64,000 bases of DNA from an uncultured Saprospiraceae bacterium (GTDB taxonomy: Bacteria; Bacteroidota; Bacteroidia; Chitinophagales; Saprospiraceae). Position numbers and translations under genes: made by a program. A model generated the notes under the pieces. The model made no database searches. It was not told where the DNA came from and saw nothing but the letters and a program-made list of their open reading frames with translations. Location of the stretch: contig CALJPQ010000003.1 of NCBI GenBank assembly GCA_937980645.1, forward strand, positions 62,001-126,000, given 5' to 3'. Of this stretch, positions 17,865 through 24,458 are shown one piece after another (position 1 is the stretch's first letter; each line of letters begins with the position of its first letter).

Positions 17865-17893
17865 AGGCGACACCTCCTAACGGAGATGTCGGC
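17865..17893. repeat. GGCGACACCTCC...GGAGATGTCGGC hairpin
   Basis: An inverted repeat with arms GGCGACACCTCC and GGAGATGTCGGC around a four-base loop, one mismatch. On the minus strand it lies just after the end of the acyltransferase gene (17911) and before the enoyl-CoA hydratase start, so it may end transcription between them. It is another member of the 7745/13501 family. Confidence 0.65.
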
Positions 17894-17910
17894 TTGTTTT
17901 TCGGAGTGGT

Positions 17911-19623
17911 TTATTCATTTCGCCATACTTCGATTTCTTCTGATTTCCACTGAACGGCTTTTTCCAGGCCATAGTTTTTCAGGCGGTTGTGATAGAAGTA
18001 GAGGACGCGGAAGTTGGACGACACAATGGCCTCGTCCTTTACAAAGTAGAGCGGTTTTTCGCGGTGGAAGATACCTAATTTACTCACGCCGTGGCGCACT
18101 AAGTCGGGTGCGGGCCAGCGCACTTCTTCGGAGAGTTTGATTTTGCCTTGGGCTTCCCACTCGAACAGCTGGCGCTGCATTTGTTCGACCACCTCGACGA
18201 CGGCGCGGAAGGGGAAGCGGTAGTCGTCGGGCGGCAAGCGCAGCAGTCCGAATAGGTCGAGCCGCGGGTTTTGGTGGGCCAGGATTTCGAAGACAGCGAA
18301 GGCGACCAGCTGGCTGCTCAGGACGACGTTGTCCACCGCGTAGCGCTCGACGATGCGTTCGGCCAGCAGGCGGGTGTATTCGCTTTCGCGCTGTTTGTCT
18401 TCGTTGATGTTGCCGTTGACGTCTCGGAAGTAGTCGCGGATATCTACTTCATTTCCGAAGCGGTCGTAGCTACGCCCTTGTGCGTCCACGAAGTTGCCCA
18501 CGACGTCCATGGGTTTGCCCACGCTGACAGCGATGTCGCTGGTGGTGGAAAAGAAGCGCCATATGTAGCGGAACCAGCTGCGCACGCTGTAGCTTTCGTC
18601 GCGCAGGCGGATGTACTGCTCTTTGCCCACGCTGCGCAGGTACTCTTCGATGAGGAAGGGGGCTTCCAGCACGAAGTGATAGCTGAGCACCATGGGCACG
18701 ATGAATACCTTTCTGTCTGACCCTTGCTGGCAGAGGGCGCGCTGGGCTTCTACGGTGGTGCCCAGCAGGCCCAATTTTAGTTCGCGTTCCAGCTCGCCTG
18801 AGCGGGCGCGGGTGCCGCCGGGGAAGAACAGGCTGTTCACTCCGCGCTGGATGCTCAGACGGCTCATGGTTTTGAGCGTCTCCAAGTAAATGATGTTTTT
18901 CTTTCGCCTATCTACGCGATAGGCACCTAAGCGGTTCATGAAATAGGCTGCCGGGCCGAAATTGTACAGATTTAGCCCAGCGCCGTACGAGAAAGAGGGC
19001 AGGCCCATGATCTGGTCCATGACGTAGCCCACCAGGATGGAGTCTAAGTTGCTTGAATGCGTAGGGGCCACCACCACCGTGCCGTGCTGAAACAGGCTGC
19101 GCACCGTTTCGATGTCGCCCACGACGTTGAGGCGTTCGTACAACTGCCGCCGCCCACGCCACAAGCTGGCTATGCTCTTGTCCACCGCCGCATTGAACAG
19201 CCGATTGAAGAAGATGGTCAGAAAGCTGCGTGCAAAGCGAAACGTCGAGATGCGAAAGGTGCCTACAATTTCTTCGGCGTAGCGGTGGACGATGAGGCGC
19301 AGCACTTCTTCCGCTTCCGGGCGTCCTTCTTCTTCGAGGCGGTCGAGCGATTTTTCAATCAGGCGCTTGCTCACCTTGCTCCAGAACACGCGCTCGTTGG
19401 GCGGATCTACCTTCCAGGGCGACTCCTTGATGCGGATGCGCTCCTGGTAGATGGTTTTCACCAGCGTGTCCACCATCGCCTGAAACTTGCGCGACGACAG
19501 GCGCTGAAACGTTACCTCCTCTATTTCACGGATAAAATTGGCCCTGTCCTGGCTCAGCCGATAGATGGGCCAATCTTCCATGTTCTCATAGAGGTGCGGG
19601 TAGATGACGAGGTCTTTCTTCAC
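17911..19623 (-). CDS. PlsB-like glycerol-3-phosphate / 1-acylglycerol-3-phosphate acyltransferase
   Basis: The frame is open back to 19743, but the first 40 residues overlap engB and look non-coding. A GTG at 19623 (VKKDLVIYPHLYENMEDWP) starts 14 bases after the engB stop and gives 570 residues. ATG 19581 is the alternative. The acyltransferase block I HSSNLD (H-x4-D, histidine about 189) and the glycine-rich block FFPGGTR (about 265-271) are present. An Arg-rich block lies between them. This is the membrane-associated glycerolipid acyltransferase superfamily, and the length and long N-terminal helical part resemble PlsB. The likely role is the first or second acylation in phospholipid synthesis; the exact acceptor is uncertain. 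It is probably cotranscribed with engB. Confidence 0.8.
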   Translation of the reverse strand: MKKDLVIYPHLYENMEDWPIYRLSQDRANFIREIEEVTFQRLSSRKFQAMVDTLVKTIYQERIRIKESPWKVDPPNERVFWSKVSKRLIEKSLDRLEEEGRPEAEEVLRLIVHRYAEEIVGTFRISTFRFARSFLTIFFNRLFNAAVDKSIASLWRGRRQLYERLNVVGDIETVRSLFQHGTVVVAPTHSSNLDSILVGYVMDQIMGLPSFSYGAGLNLYNFGPAAYFMNRLGAYRVDRRKKNIIYLETLKTMSRLSIQRGVNSLFFPGGTRARSGELERELKLGLLGTTVEAQRALCQQGSDRKVFIVPMVLSYHFVLEAPFLIEEYLRSVGKEQYIRLRDESYSVRSWFRYIWRFFSTTSDIAVSVGKPMDVVGNFVDAQGRSYDRFGNEVDIRDYFRDVNGNINEDKQRESEYTRLLAERIVERYAVDNVVLSSQLVAFAVFEILAHQNPRLDLFGLLRLPPDDYRFPFRAVVEVVEQMQRQLFEWEAQGKIKLSEEVRWPAPDLVRHGVSKLGIFHREKPLYFVKDEAIVSSNFRVLYFYHNRLKNYGLEKAVQWKSEEIEVWRNE

Positions 19624-19637
19624 GGCTTTGATGTATT

Positions 19638-20243
19638 TCAGGTGGAAAGGCTGCGTAAAACCTGAGCAATGTAGTCGAGGATTTCGGTACGCCCGGCTCC
19701 GGTAACGGAGGAGGACAGAAAGTGGGGCGGCAAAGGCTCCCAAGTCTGGCTCAGGGCTTGCAGGAAGGCGCTGATATTGTCGGCCTGGTTGACGCCTTTT
19801 TTGTGGCGGTCGGTTTTGGTGAAAACGATGGCGAAGGGCACTTGCAGTTCGCCCAAGTTGTTGATGAAATCCAGGTCTGCCCGCGTTGGCGGCACGTTGG
19901 CGTCAATGAGCACGAAGGCCAGCACCAGCTGTTGGCGCCTGGCCAGATAGCCTTCGATCATGTTGGCCAAAGTGCGCTGTTGGCTTTTCGACACCCTGGC
20001 GTAGCCGTAGCCGGGCAGGTCCACTAAGTACCACCGGTCGTTGATGTTGAAAAAGTTGATCAGCTGCGTCTTGCCTGGCGTAGCCGAGACTTTGGCCAGT
20101 CCTTTGCGCCCGGTGAGCAGGTTAATGAGCGACGATTTGCCCACGTTGGAACGCCCGATAAAGGCAAGCTCTGGCCAGCCCGTTTTGGGACACTGGTTTT
20201 CCGCTGTAAAGCTGGAAACAAATTCTGCCTTGTGGATTTCCAT
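19638..20243 (-). CDS. engB: Ribosome biogenesis GTPase EngB/YsxC
   Basis: The ATG at 20243 (MEIHKAEFVSSF) gives 201 residues, the family norm; the 14 codons upstream to 20285 look non-coding. GTPase motifs are in order: G1 GRSNVGKS (30-37), G2 around the TPGKTQ segment (55-60), G3 DLPG (75-78) and G4 TKTD (142-145). The protein is essential in many bacteria for assembly of the 50S ribosomal subunit. A minus-strand -7 box TACTTTTG is found at 20283-20290, about 40 bases ahead of the start, so engB probably heads the transcript that includes the acyltransferase. Confidence 0.95.
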   Translation of the reverse strand: MEIHKAEFVSSFTAENQCPKTGWPELAFIGRSNVGKSSLINLLTGRKGLAKVSATPGKTQLINFFNINDRWYLVDLPGYGYARVSKSQQRTLANMIEGYLARRQQLVLAFVLIDANVPPTRADLDFINNLGELQVPFAIVFTKTDRHKKGVNQADNISAFLQALSQTWEPLPPHFLSSSVTGAGRTEILDYIAQVLRSLST

Positions 20244-20282
20244 GCGCGTAGGGTAAGGTGATTGCCCCTGCCAAAGGGCGCG

Positions 20283-20290
20283 CAAAAGTA
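20283..20290 (-). promoter_or_regulatory. Candidate -7 box TACTTTTG for engB
   Basis: On the minus strand 20290 to 20283 reads TACTTTTG, an exact TAnnTTTG match. The predicted transcript would have a leader of about 33 bases before engB. The -33 region has no clear TTG. Confidence 0.45.
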
Positions 20291-20419
20291 CGTATTCACC
20301 CCCACAGCCTGAGCTTGTGAGAGGAGCCGGCTTCGCAAACCCCTACTCCACGGCCTTTGCCCGTCGGCTGGTCGGGTGTTTTTGCCAAAAGGTATCCGTT
20401 GCTGCACCTTCGCAGCGCC

Positions 20420-21781
20420 ATGACATCGGACATCCGCCTGCCGGCCGCCTGGACGCTGTTTGCCGCAGCCCTGTACGCGCTCGCCTGGCCTACTCATGTG
20501 CTCATTGCCGACGAGGTGGCCTATCTCGACGATGCGCTGCGATTGTTGGGGCGCGCCCCGGTGTGCGGCCCGACGGCATGGAGCGGCTATCCGCCCGGTG
20601 TAGCGCTGGGGGCCGCCGCACTCATTGCTCTGACGGGGCGGCCTGATGCGGCATTTGGCCTGGGCTTTTTGTCCTGGCTGACTGGCGTGTGGGCATTAGC
20701 CTTGCTGTTGCGCCGCTGGCGGCGGCCCGTAGTGTGGGCGTTTTATCCGGCCCTGTTTGTGCCCGGGCTGCTCCTGACGCGCACCATCATGAGTGATGTG
20801 CCCAGTTTGGGGTTGGCGGCGGTGTTCTTGTGTGCCTATGCCGGTTATGGCCACCGCCAGTGGGGGGCTTTGAGTGCGGGGCTGTGTGCGGGTGCGGCGT
20901 TGTTGTTTCGTGAGACGAATCTGCTGTGGGCTTTGCCTTTTCTCGTCGGCGCCTTCTGGCGGCCTGTCTCGTGCGCCGGGTGGCTTTGGGCGGGCTTTGC
21001 CCTCGGTGCAGGAGCGCGGCTACAGTGGGCCGAAAAGTGCTTCGGCAGCATCGCTTACATTCGTTCGCCGGGCGTTGATTTTTCGCTGACACACCTGCCG
21101 GGCAATCTGGCTTTCTATGCTATAGCCCTGACCGTGCTGTGCCCGGGTGGGTTGTTTTTTTTGAAAAATAAGAAAATGCCTTTCTGGCCGGAAACCGTGT
21201 TTGCGGTGGTGGCCCTGCTGTTGTTATACGGCATTTACGGCTACGACGCCTTCGCTAAAAGCGGCAGCCTCAAAGGGCTGGTGCTTCAGGGGCGCTTTGT
21301 GTTGCCGTTGATACCGTTTCTGGCCTTCGCCGGTGCGTTCTCCGAGGGCATAGGCGCGGGCCGCCTGTTTCGGTGGGGGCTTTTGGGGCTTTCGGCCGGG
21401 CTTTTCGCCGCCGCACAACTGGCCGGCCAGGCCTACAACCACCGACAGCAGATGCTGACCGAAGCCCTTCTGAACCTGCCCACGCACACACATTGGAGCC
21501 TTTCGTACGACGAGAGCCGCAAGTACCTCAACGCCCTGCACACCACCGCCTGCCTGCGCCCGTTGTACGAGGACAACCTGCCCCACGAAGCATTCTACCT
21601 CCACCTGTTCACCCGCGACGACAGCGCCGACTGGCACAAGAAGAATGCCATGAGCACGGCTGTCCTGAGTCGGCTCCAAAACCAACGGCATCTGACATCC
21701 CTCTTCGACCACACCCTACCGGATGGAACTCGACTGCGCATCTGGAAGGTAGCGGAAAGCGGACCGCTACAGCGGCAATGA
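20420..21781 (+). CDS. Polytopic membrane protein, GT-C glycosyltransferase-like
   Basis: The ATG at 20420 (MTSDIRLPAAW) gives 453 residues. About ten hydrophobic helices are spread over residues 8-350, followed by a soluble C-terminal domain of about 100 residues. Near the first loop is DEVAYLDDA (about residues 31-39), resembling the acidic motif in the first extracytoplasmic loop of GT-C enzymes such as PMT and ArnT. This suggests transfer of a sugar from a polyprenyl-phosphate donor at the outer face of the inner membrane. The acceptor is unknown. No glycan cluster surrounds it. A membrane protein without catalysis cannot be excluded. Confidence 0.65.
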   Translation: MTSDIRLPAAWTLFAAALYALAWPTHVLIADEVAYLDDALRLLGRAPVCGPTAWSGYPPGVALGAAALIALTGRPDAAFGLGFLSWLTGVWALALLLRRWRRPVVWAFYPALFVPGLLLTRTIMSDVPSLGLAAVFLCAYAGYGHRQWGALSAGLCAGAALLFRETNLLWALPFLVGAFWRPVSCAGWLWAGFALGAGARLQWAEKCFGSIAYIRSPGVDFSLTHLPGNLAFYAIALTVLCPGGLFFLKNKKMPFWPETVFAVVALLLLYGIYGYDAFAKSGSLKGLVLQGRFVLPLIPFLAFAGAFSEGIGAGRLFRWGLLGLSAGLFAAAQLAGQAYNHRQQMLTEALLNLPTHTHWSLSYDESRKYLNALHTTACLRPLYEDNLPHEAFYLHLFTRDDSADWHKKNAMSTAVLSRLQNQRHLTSLFDHTLPDGTRLRIWKVAESGPLQRQ

Positions 21782-21965
21782 GGAAAATCCTCTTTCGAAG
21801 GAAGACGCTCTGGCAACGACAGTAAGCAAGGCATAAAAAGCGTAACAAAATAGAGGGGGACCTCTCTAATGCTTGCCCTTCGTGCACAACCACTGTGCTT
21901 CGAGAGTAAGAAAGGACGCTTTCCGCTCGTCTTATGCAAAACCGCCCATTTCCGCATCTCCTACC

Positions 21966-21973
21966 TACCTTTG
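21966..21973 (+). promoter_or_regulatory. Candidate -7 box TACCTTTG for the ECF sigma gene
   Basis: TACCTTTG lies 23 bases before the sigma-factor start at 21997. No TTG is found at the -33 position, so this may instead be a variant promoter. It also lies inside an upstream extension of the sigma ORF, which supports choosing the later start. Confidence 0.35.
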
Positions 21974-21996
21974 GGCGCGACAAACGCGCAGCGCGC

Positions 21997-22578
21997 ATGC
22001 TTCGACTTACTCGCACCCAGACCCACAGCGCTCTTTTGGATGAGGAACTGCTGGCGCAATACCAGCGCACTGGTGAAGCACACTATTTAGGTCAGCTGTA
22101 CGAACGCTACATGACGATGGTTTACGGGGTTTGCCTCAACATTTTGCGCGATGCGCACGCCGCCGAAGATGCGGTCATGGGCATCTACGAAGAGTTGACC
22201 CACAAGGCCCGAACGCATGAAGTGGGCGCCTTTCGCGGCTGGCTTTACGTGCTGGCCCGCAACTACTGCCTCATGGAATTGCGCCGCCACAAACGTGCTC
22301 CTACCGACTACCACGCTCCTGAAAACATGGCGCGCTACGACGCCACCACACCCGCCGACGACATCGAACTAACCCACCCCGACGACCTGCAGCGCCTGCA
22401 ACAATGCCTGCAAACCCTGCCCGAAAAGCAGCGTTTCAGCATCCAGCGCTTCTATCTGGAAGATCAATCGTACCGCGATATCGCCCAGGAAATGGGCGAA
22501 GATGTGGGTAAAATCCGCTCTTACATTCAAAATGGCCGGCGCAACCTGCGCCTGTGTATGGAAAAAAAGCACTCATGA
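21997..22578 (+). CDS. ECF-type RNA polymerase sigma factor
   Basis: The ATG at 21997 (MLRLTRTQTHS) gives 193 residues. Region 2 is seen in YLGQLYERYMTMVYGVCLNI and the following acidic helix with AAEDAVMGIYEEL (about residues 30-70). The RGWLYVLARNYCLMELRR segment at about 87-105 ends region 2. Region 4 with its helix-turn-helix lies at about 125-185 (QRFSIQRFYLEDQSYRDIAQEM). The stop overlaps the next start as ATGA at 22575-22578, so expression of the two is translationally coupled. The next protein has a membrane segment and is probably the anti-sigma factor. What activates the pair is unknown; TonB-linked surface signalling is common in this phylum. Confidence 0.88.
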   Translation: MLRLTRTQTHSALLDEELLAQYQRTGEAHYLGQLYERYMTMVYGVCLNILRDAHAAEDAVMGIYEELTHKARTHEVGAFRGWLYVLARNYCLMELRRHKRAPTDYHAPENMARYDATTPADDIELTHPDDLQRLQQCLQTLPEKQRFSIQRFYLEDQSYRDIAQEMGEDVGKIRSYIQNGRRNLRLCMEKKHS

Positions 22579-23639
22579 ACACGCCACTGCGCGACGACGA
22601 CGCGCTCTTTGCCACGCTGCTGGAGCGCTGGGCCTCCGGGGGCTTCACCCGCGCTGATGAGGCGGCCCTGCAACGCCTTATTGACGACGATGCCTTTCGA
22701 CGCGAGGCTTGGGAAGGCTTTACGGCCCTGCCTGAGGAAGCGCACGCAGAAGCTTTGGAGCGCCTGAGGCGGCAATTGACCTTTGCACCCCGCCGCCAGC
22801 GGGCAGGGCTGATGCAGTATTGGATTGCCGCCGCGGCCGTTCTCCTGCTGGCCGGAGCGCTGTACTGGTGGTGGGCCGATGTGCCCGTCAGCCCTGAACA
22901 GGCTGCAGCCCCCGCCATAGAATGGAGCGCAGACTCAGATGCAATAGCCGCTCATGTCGTCCCTGAAGGAGTGCCAGATGAAAACGTGCAAAGGCGCGCC
23001 TACACGGCCGCGGAGGCAGCGCCGCGCACCCAAACCATGCCGCAGGTGCCCGCGCCACTTCCCCAAATAAATGCAGCAGCCCGCCAGAGGGAGACCAGCG
23101 AACGCGACACGCCCACCATACCGGCTTACCGGGAAAATCTGAGCCTCGAAGTACCACCTTCGGCAACCGGCCGGGCAGCAGAACAGGTTGCCGAAAGGTC
23201 GCCTATTCCCTCGGAGACACTGCGCTCGCCGCAAATAAGCCGCCGCATGGAACCCGCCGCAGCGCCGCCACCCGCTGCCGCCAAAAGCAGCCAGCCGCTA
23301 AAAGCGCCCTCCAAAGCAGCACCCTCAGAGCAGTCCTTAGCCGTAGGCGGCCCGCCAGCCGGGCGCCTCAAACCTGACGCTGAGCTCTTTCAGCCACAAG
23401 GCGGCTGGACGGCGTTCTTGCAACAGTACCGGCAAACGAAGCCGATAGGACGCGCTATCGAGGCCGATACGTTGCTGCTTCAAGTGCTCGTCCGCCCCGA
23501 CAGCACCCTCCTGCTGCTCAACGTTGAGCCAGCACTAGGCCCTAAAGAAACGCGCCGGCTGGAGCGCTTTCTGCGCCAATATCGCTGGACGCCCGTAACC
23601 AACACCGTGAGCACGCTGCGCTTACCCGCGGAACACTGA
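22575..23639 (+). CDS. Putative anti-sigma factor with TonB-like C-terminal region
   Basis: The ATG at 22575 overlaps the sigma stop and gives 354 residues. Residues 1-80 are soluble and helical, a suitable sigma-binding domain although no zinc (HxxxCxxC) motif is present. A single membrane helix follows at about 82-100 (YWIAAAAVLLLAGALYWWW). A long Pro/Ala/Glu-rich low-complexity linker spans about 110-270. The last 85 residues (from about GGWTAFLQQYRQTKP) look like a small alpha/beta domain; VLVRPDSTLLLLNVEP and the ending FLRQYRWTPV recall TonB C-terminal domains. The layout cytoplasm, membrane, periplasmic linker, TonB-like domain suggests it senses or contacts an envelope partner. Assignment rests on operon position and topology. 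Confidence 0.65.
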   Translation: MNTPLRDDDALFATLLERWASGGFTRADEAALQRLIDDDAFRREAWEGFTALPEEAHAEALERLRRQLTFAPRRQRAGLMQYWIAAAAVLLLAGALYWWWADVPVSPEQAAAPAIEWSADSDAIAAHVVPEGVPDENVQRRAYTAAEAAPRTQTMPQVPAPLPQINAAARQRETSERDTPTIPAYRENLSLEVPPSATGRAAEQVAERSPIPSETLRSPQISRRMEPAAAPPPAAAKSSQPLKAPSKAAPSEQSLAVGGPPAGRLKPDAELFQPQGGWTAFLQQYRQTKPIGRAIEADTLLLQVLVRPDSTLLLLNVEPALGPKETRRLERFLRQYRWTPVTNTVSTLRLPAEH

Positions 23640-23714
23640 CGGCCGCCCCTGCCTCGAACCAGGGCAGCCCTTTCGGTGTTACATCCGCACCTGAAATCCT
23701 CCACATTCGACAGC

Positions 23715-24299
23715 ATGAAAAAGCAAGCCGAAGCCCGCATACCCACTCGAGCCGGAAATTTTACCCTCATCGCTTACGCTGACCGGGCCGATGAGCGCAT
23801 GCCGCATCTAGCTGTGGTGGCCGAGGGCTTCGACCCCAGCCGCCCCACGCCCGTGCGCATCCATTCCGAATGCCTCACAGGCGATGTGTTTGGCTCGCGT
23901 CGCTGCGACTGCGGCGAACAGCTCGACGCAGCCCTGCACCTCATCGCCGAGCAGGGCGGGGTGCTTATCTACCTGCGCCAGGAAGGCCGCGGCATCGGCC
24001 TTATCAACAAACTGAAAGCCTACAACCTGCAAGACCAAGGCCTCAATACGGCCGAAGCCAACACTCATTTGGGCTTTGACGTGGATGCCCGCCAGTACGA
24101 ATGCGCCGTGTTTATCCTACAGGACCTCGGCATCCGACAGGTAGAACTCATCACCAATAACCCCGATAAGGTGGATGCCCTGCGCCGTTCGCCCATCGAG
24201 GTCGTCGGGCGCATCCCGCTCGTCATTCCACCGCACGACGAAAACCGGCGTTACTTGATGACCAAACAGGAACTTATGGGGCACCTGCTGGGGCTGTAG
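23715..24299 (+). CDS. ribA: GTP cyclohydrolase II
   Basis: The ATG at 23715 (MKKQAEARIPT) gives 194 residues. The zinc site is ECLTGDVFGSRRCDCG, with Cys53, Cys64 and Cys66. The following segment has the GTP-binding and catalytic sequence LIYLRQEGRGIGL (residues about 91-103) and KLKAYNLQD. The enzyme opens the imidazole ring of GTP to start riboflavin synthesis. Here it is a stand-alone RibA without the RibB domain that is fused to it in many bacteria. It follows the anti-sigma gene after 75 bases. A large palindrome follows the stop. Confidence 0.95.
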   Translation: MKKQAEARIPTRAGNFTLIAYADRADERMPHLAVVAEGFDPSRPTPVRIHSECLTGDVFGSRRCDCGEQLDAALHLIAEQGGVLIYLRQEGRGIGLINKLKAYNLQDQGLNTAEANTHLGFDVDARQYECAVFILQDLGIRQVELITNNPDKVDALRRSPIEVVGRIPLVIPPHDENRRYLMTKQELMGHLLGL

Positions 24300-24310
24300 T
24301 TCAGTGCCTA

Positions 24311-24349
24311 CCAAACAAGTTTGGCGGGCACTAGGCCAAACTTGTTTGG
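24311..24349. repeat. Double CCAAAC-N2-GTTTGG palindrome
   Basis: CCAAACAAGTTTGG (24311-24324) and CCAAACTTGTTTGG (24336-24349) are each palindromic apart from the central two bases, and are exact reverse complements of each other. Together they can also form one 15-bp stem (with the flanking C/G) around a nine-base loop. The pair lies between ribA and the amylase gene, ending four bases before a TACATTTG box. It could be an operator for the amylase promoter, a terminator for ribA without a T tract, or both. Related sites occur at 41415-41428 and 51541-51560. Confidence 0.7.
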
Positions 24350-24353
24350 CCGC

Positions 24354-24361
24354 TACATTTG
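24354..24361 (+). promoter_or_regulatory. Candidate -7 box TACATTTG for the amylase gene
   Basis: An exact TAnnTTTG match four bases after the CCAAAC palindrome pair and about 98 bases before the amylase start at 24459. A clear -33 TTG is missing; the palindrome occupies that region, as would be expected for a regulated promoter. Confidence 0.45.
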
Positions 24362-24458
24362 GCGGGGACGGGGAAAAGCTGTTCCTTCGCCGGTGCGAAA
24401 TCGCTAAAATCCTGTTTCCCTGTGTCGAGGGGGAGATAGGATTTTTTTGTAACCAAAA

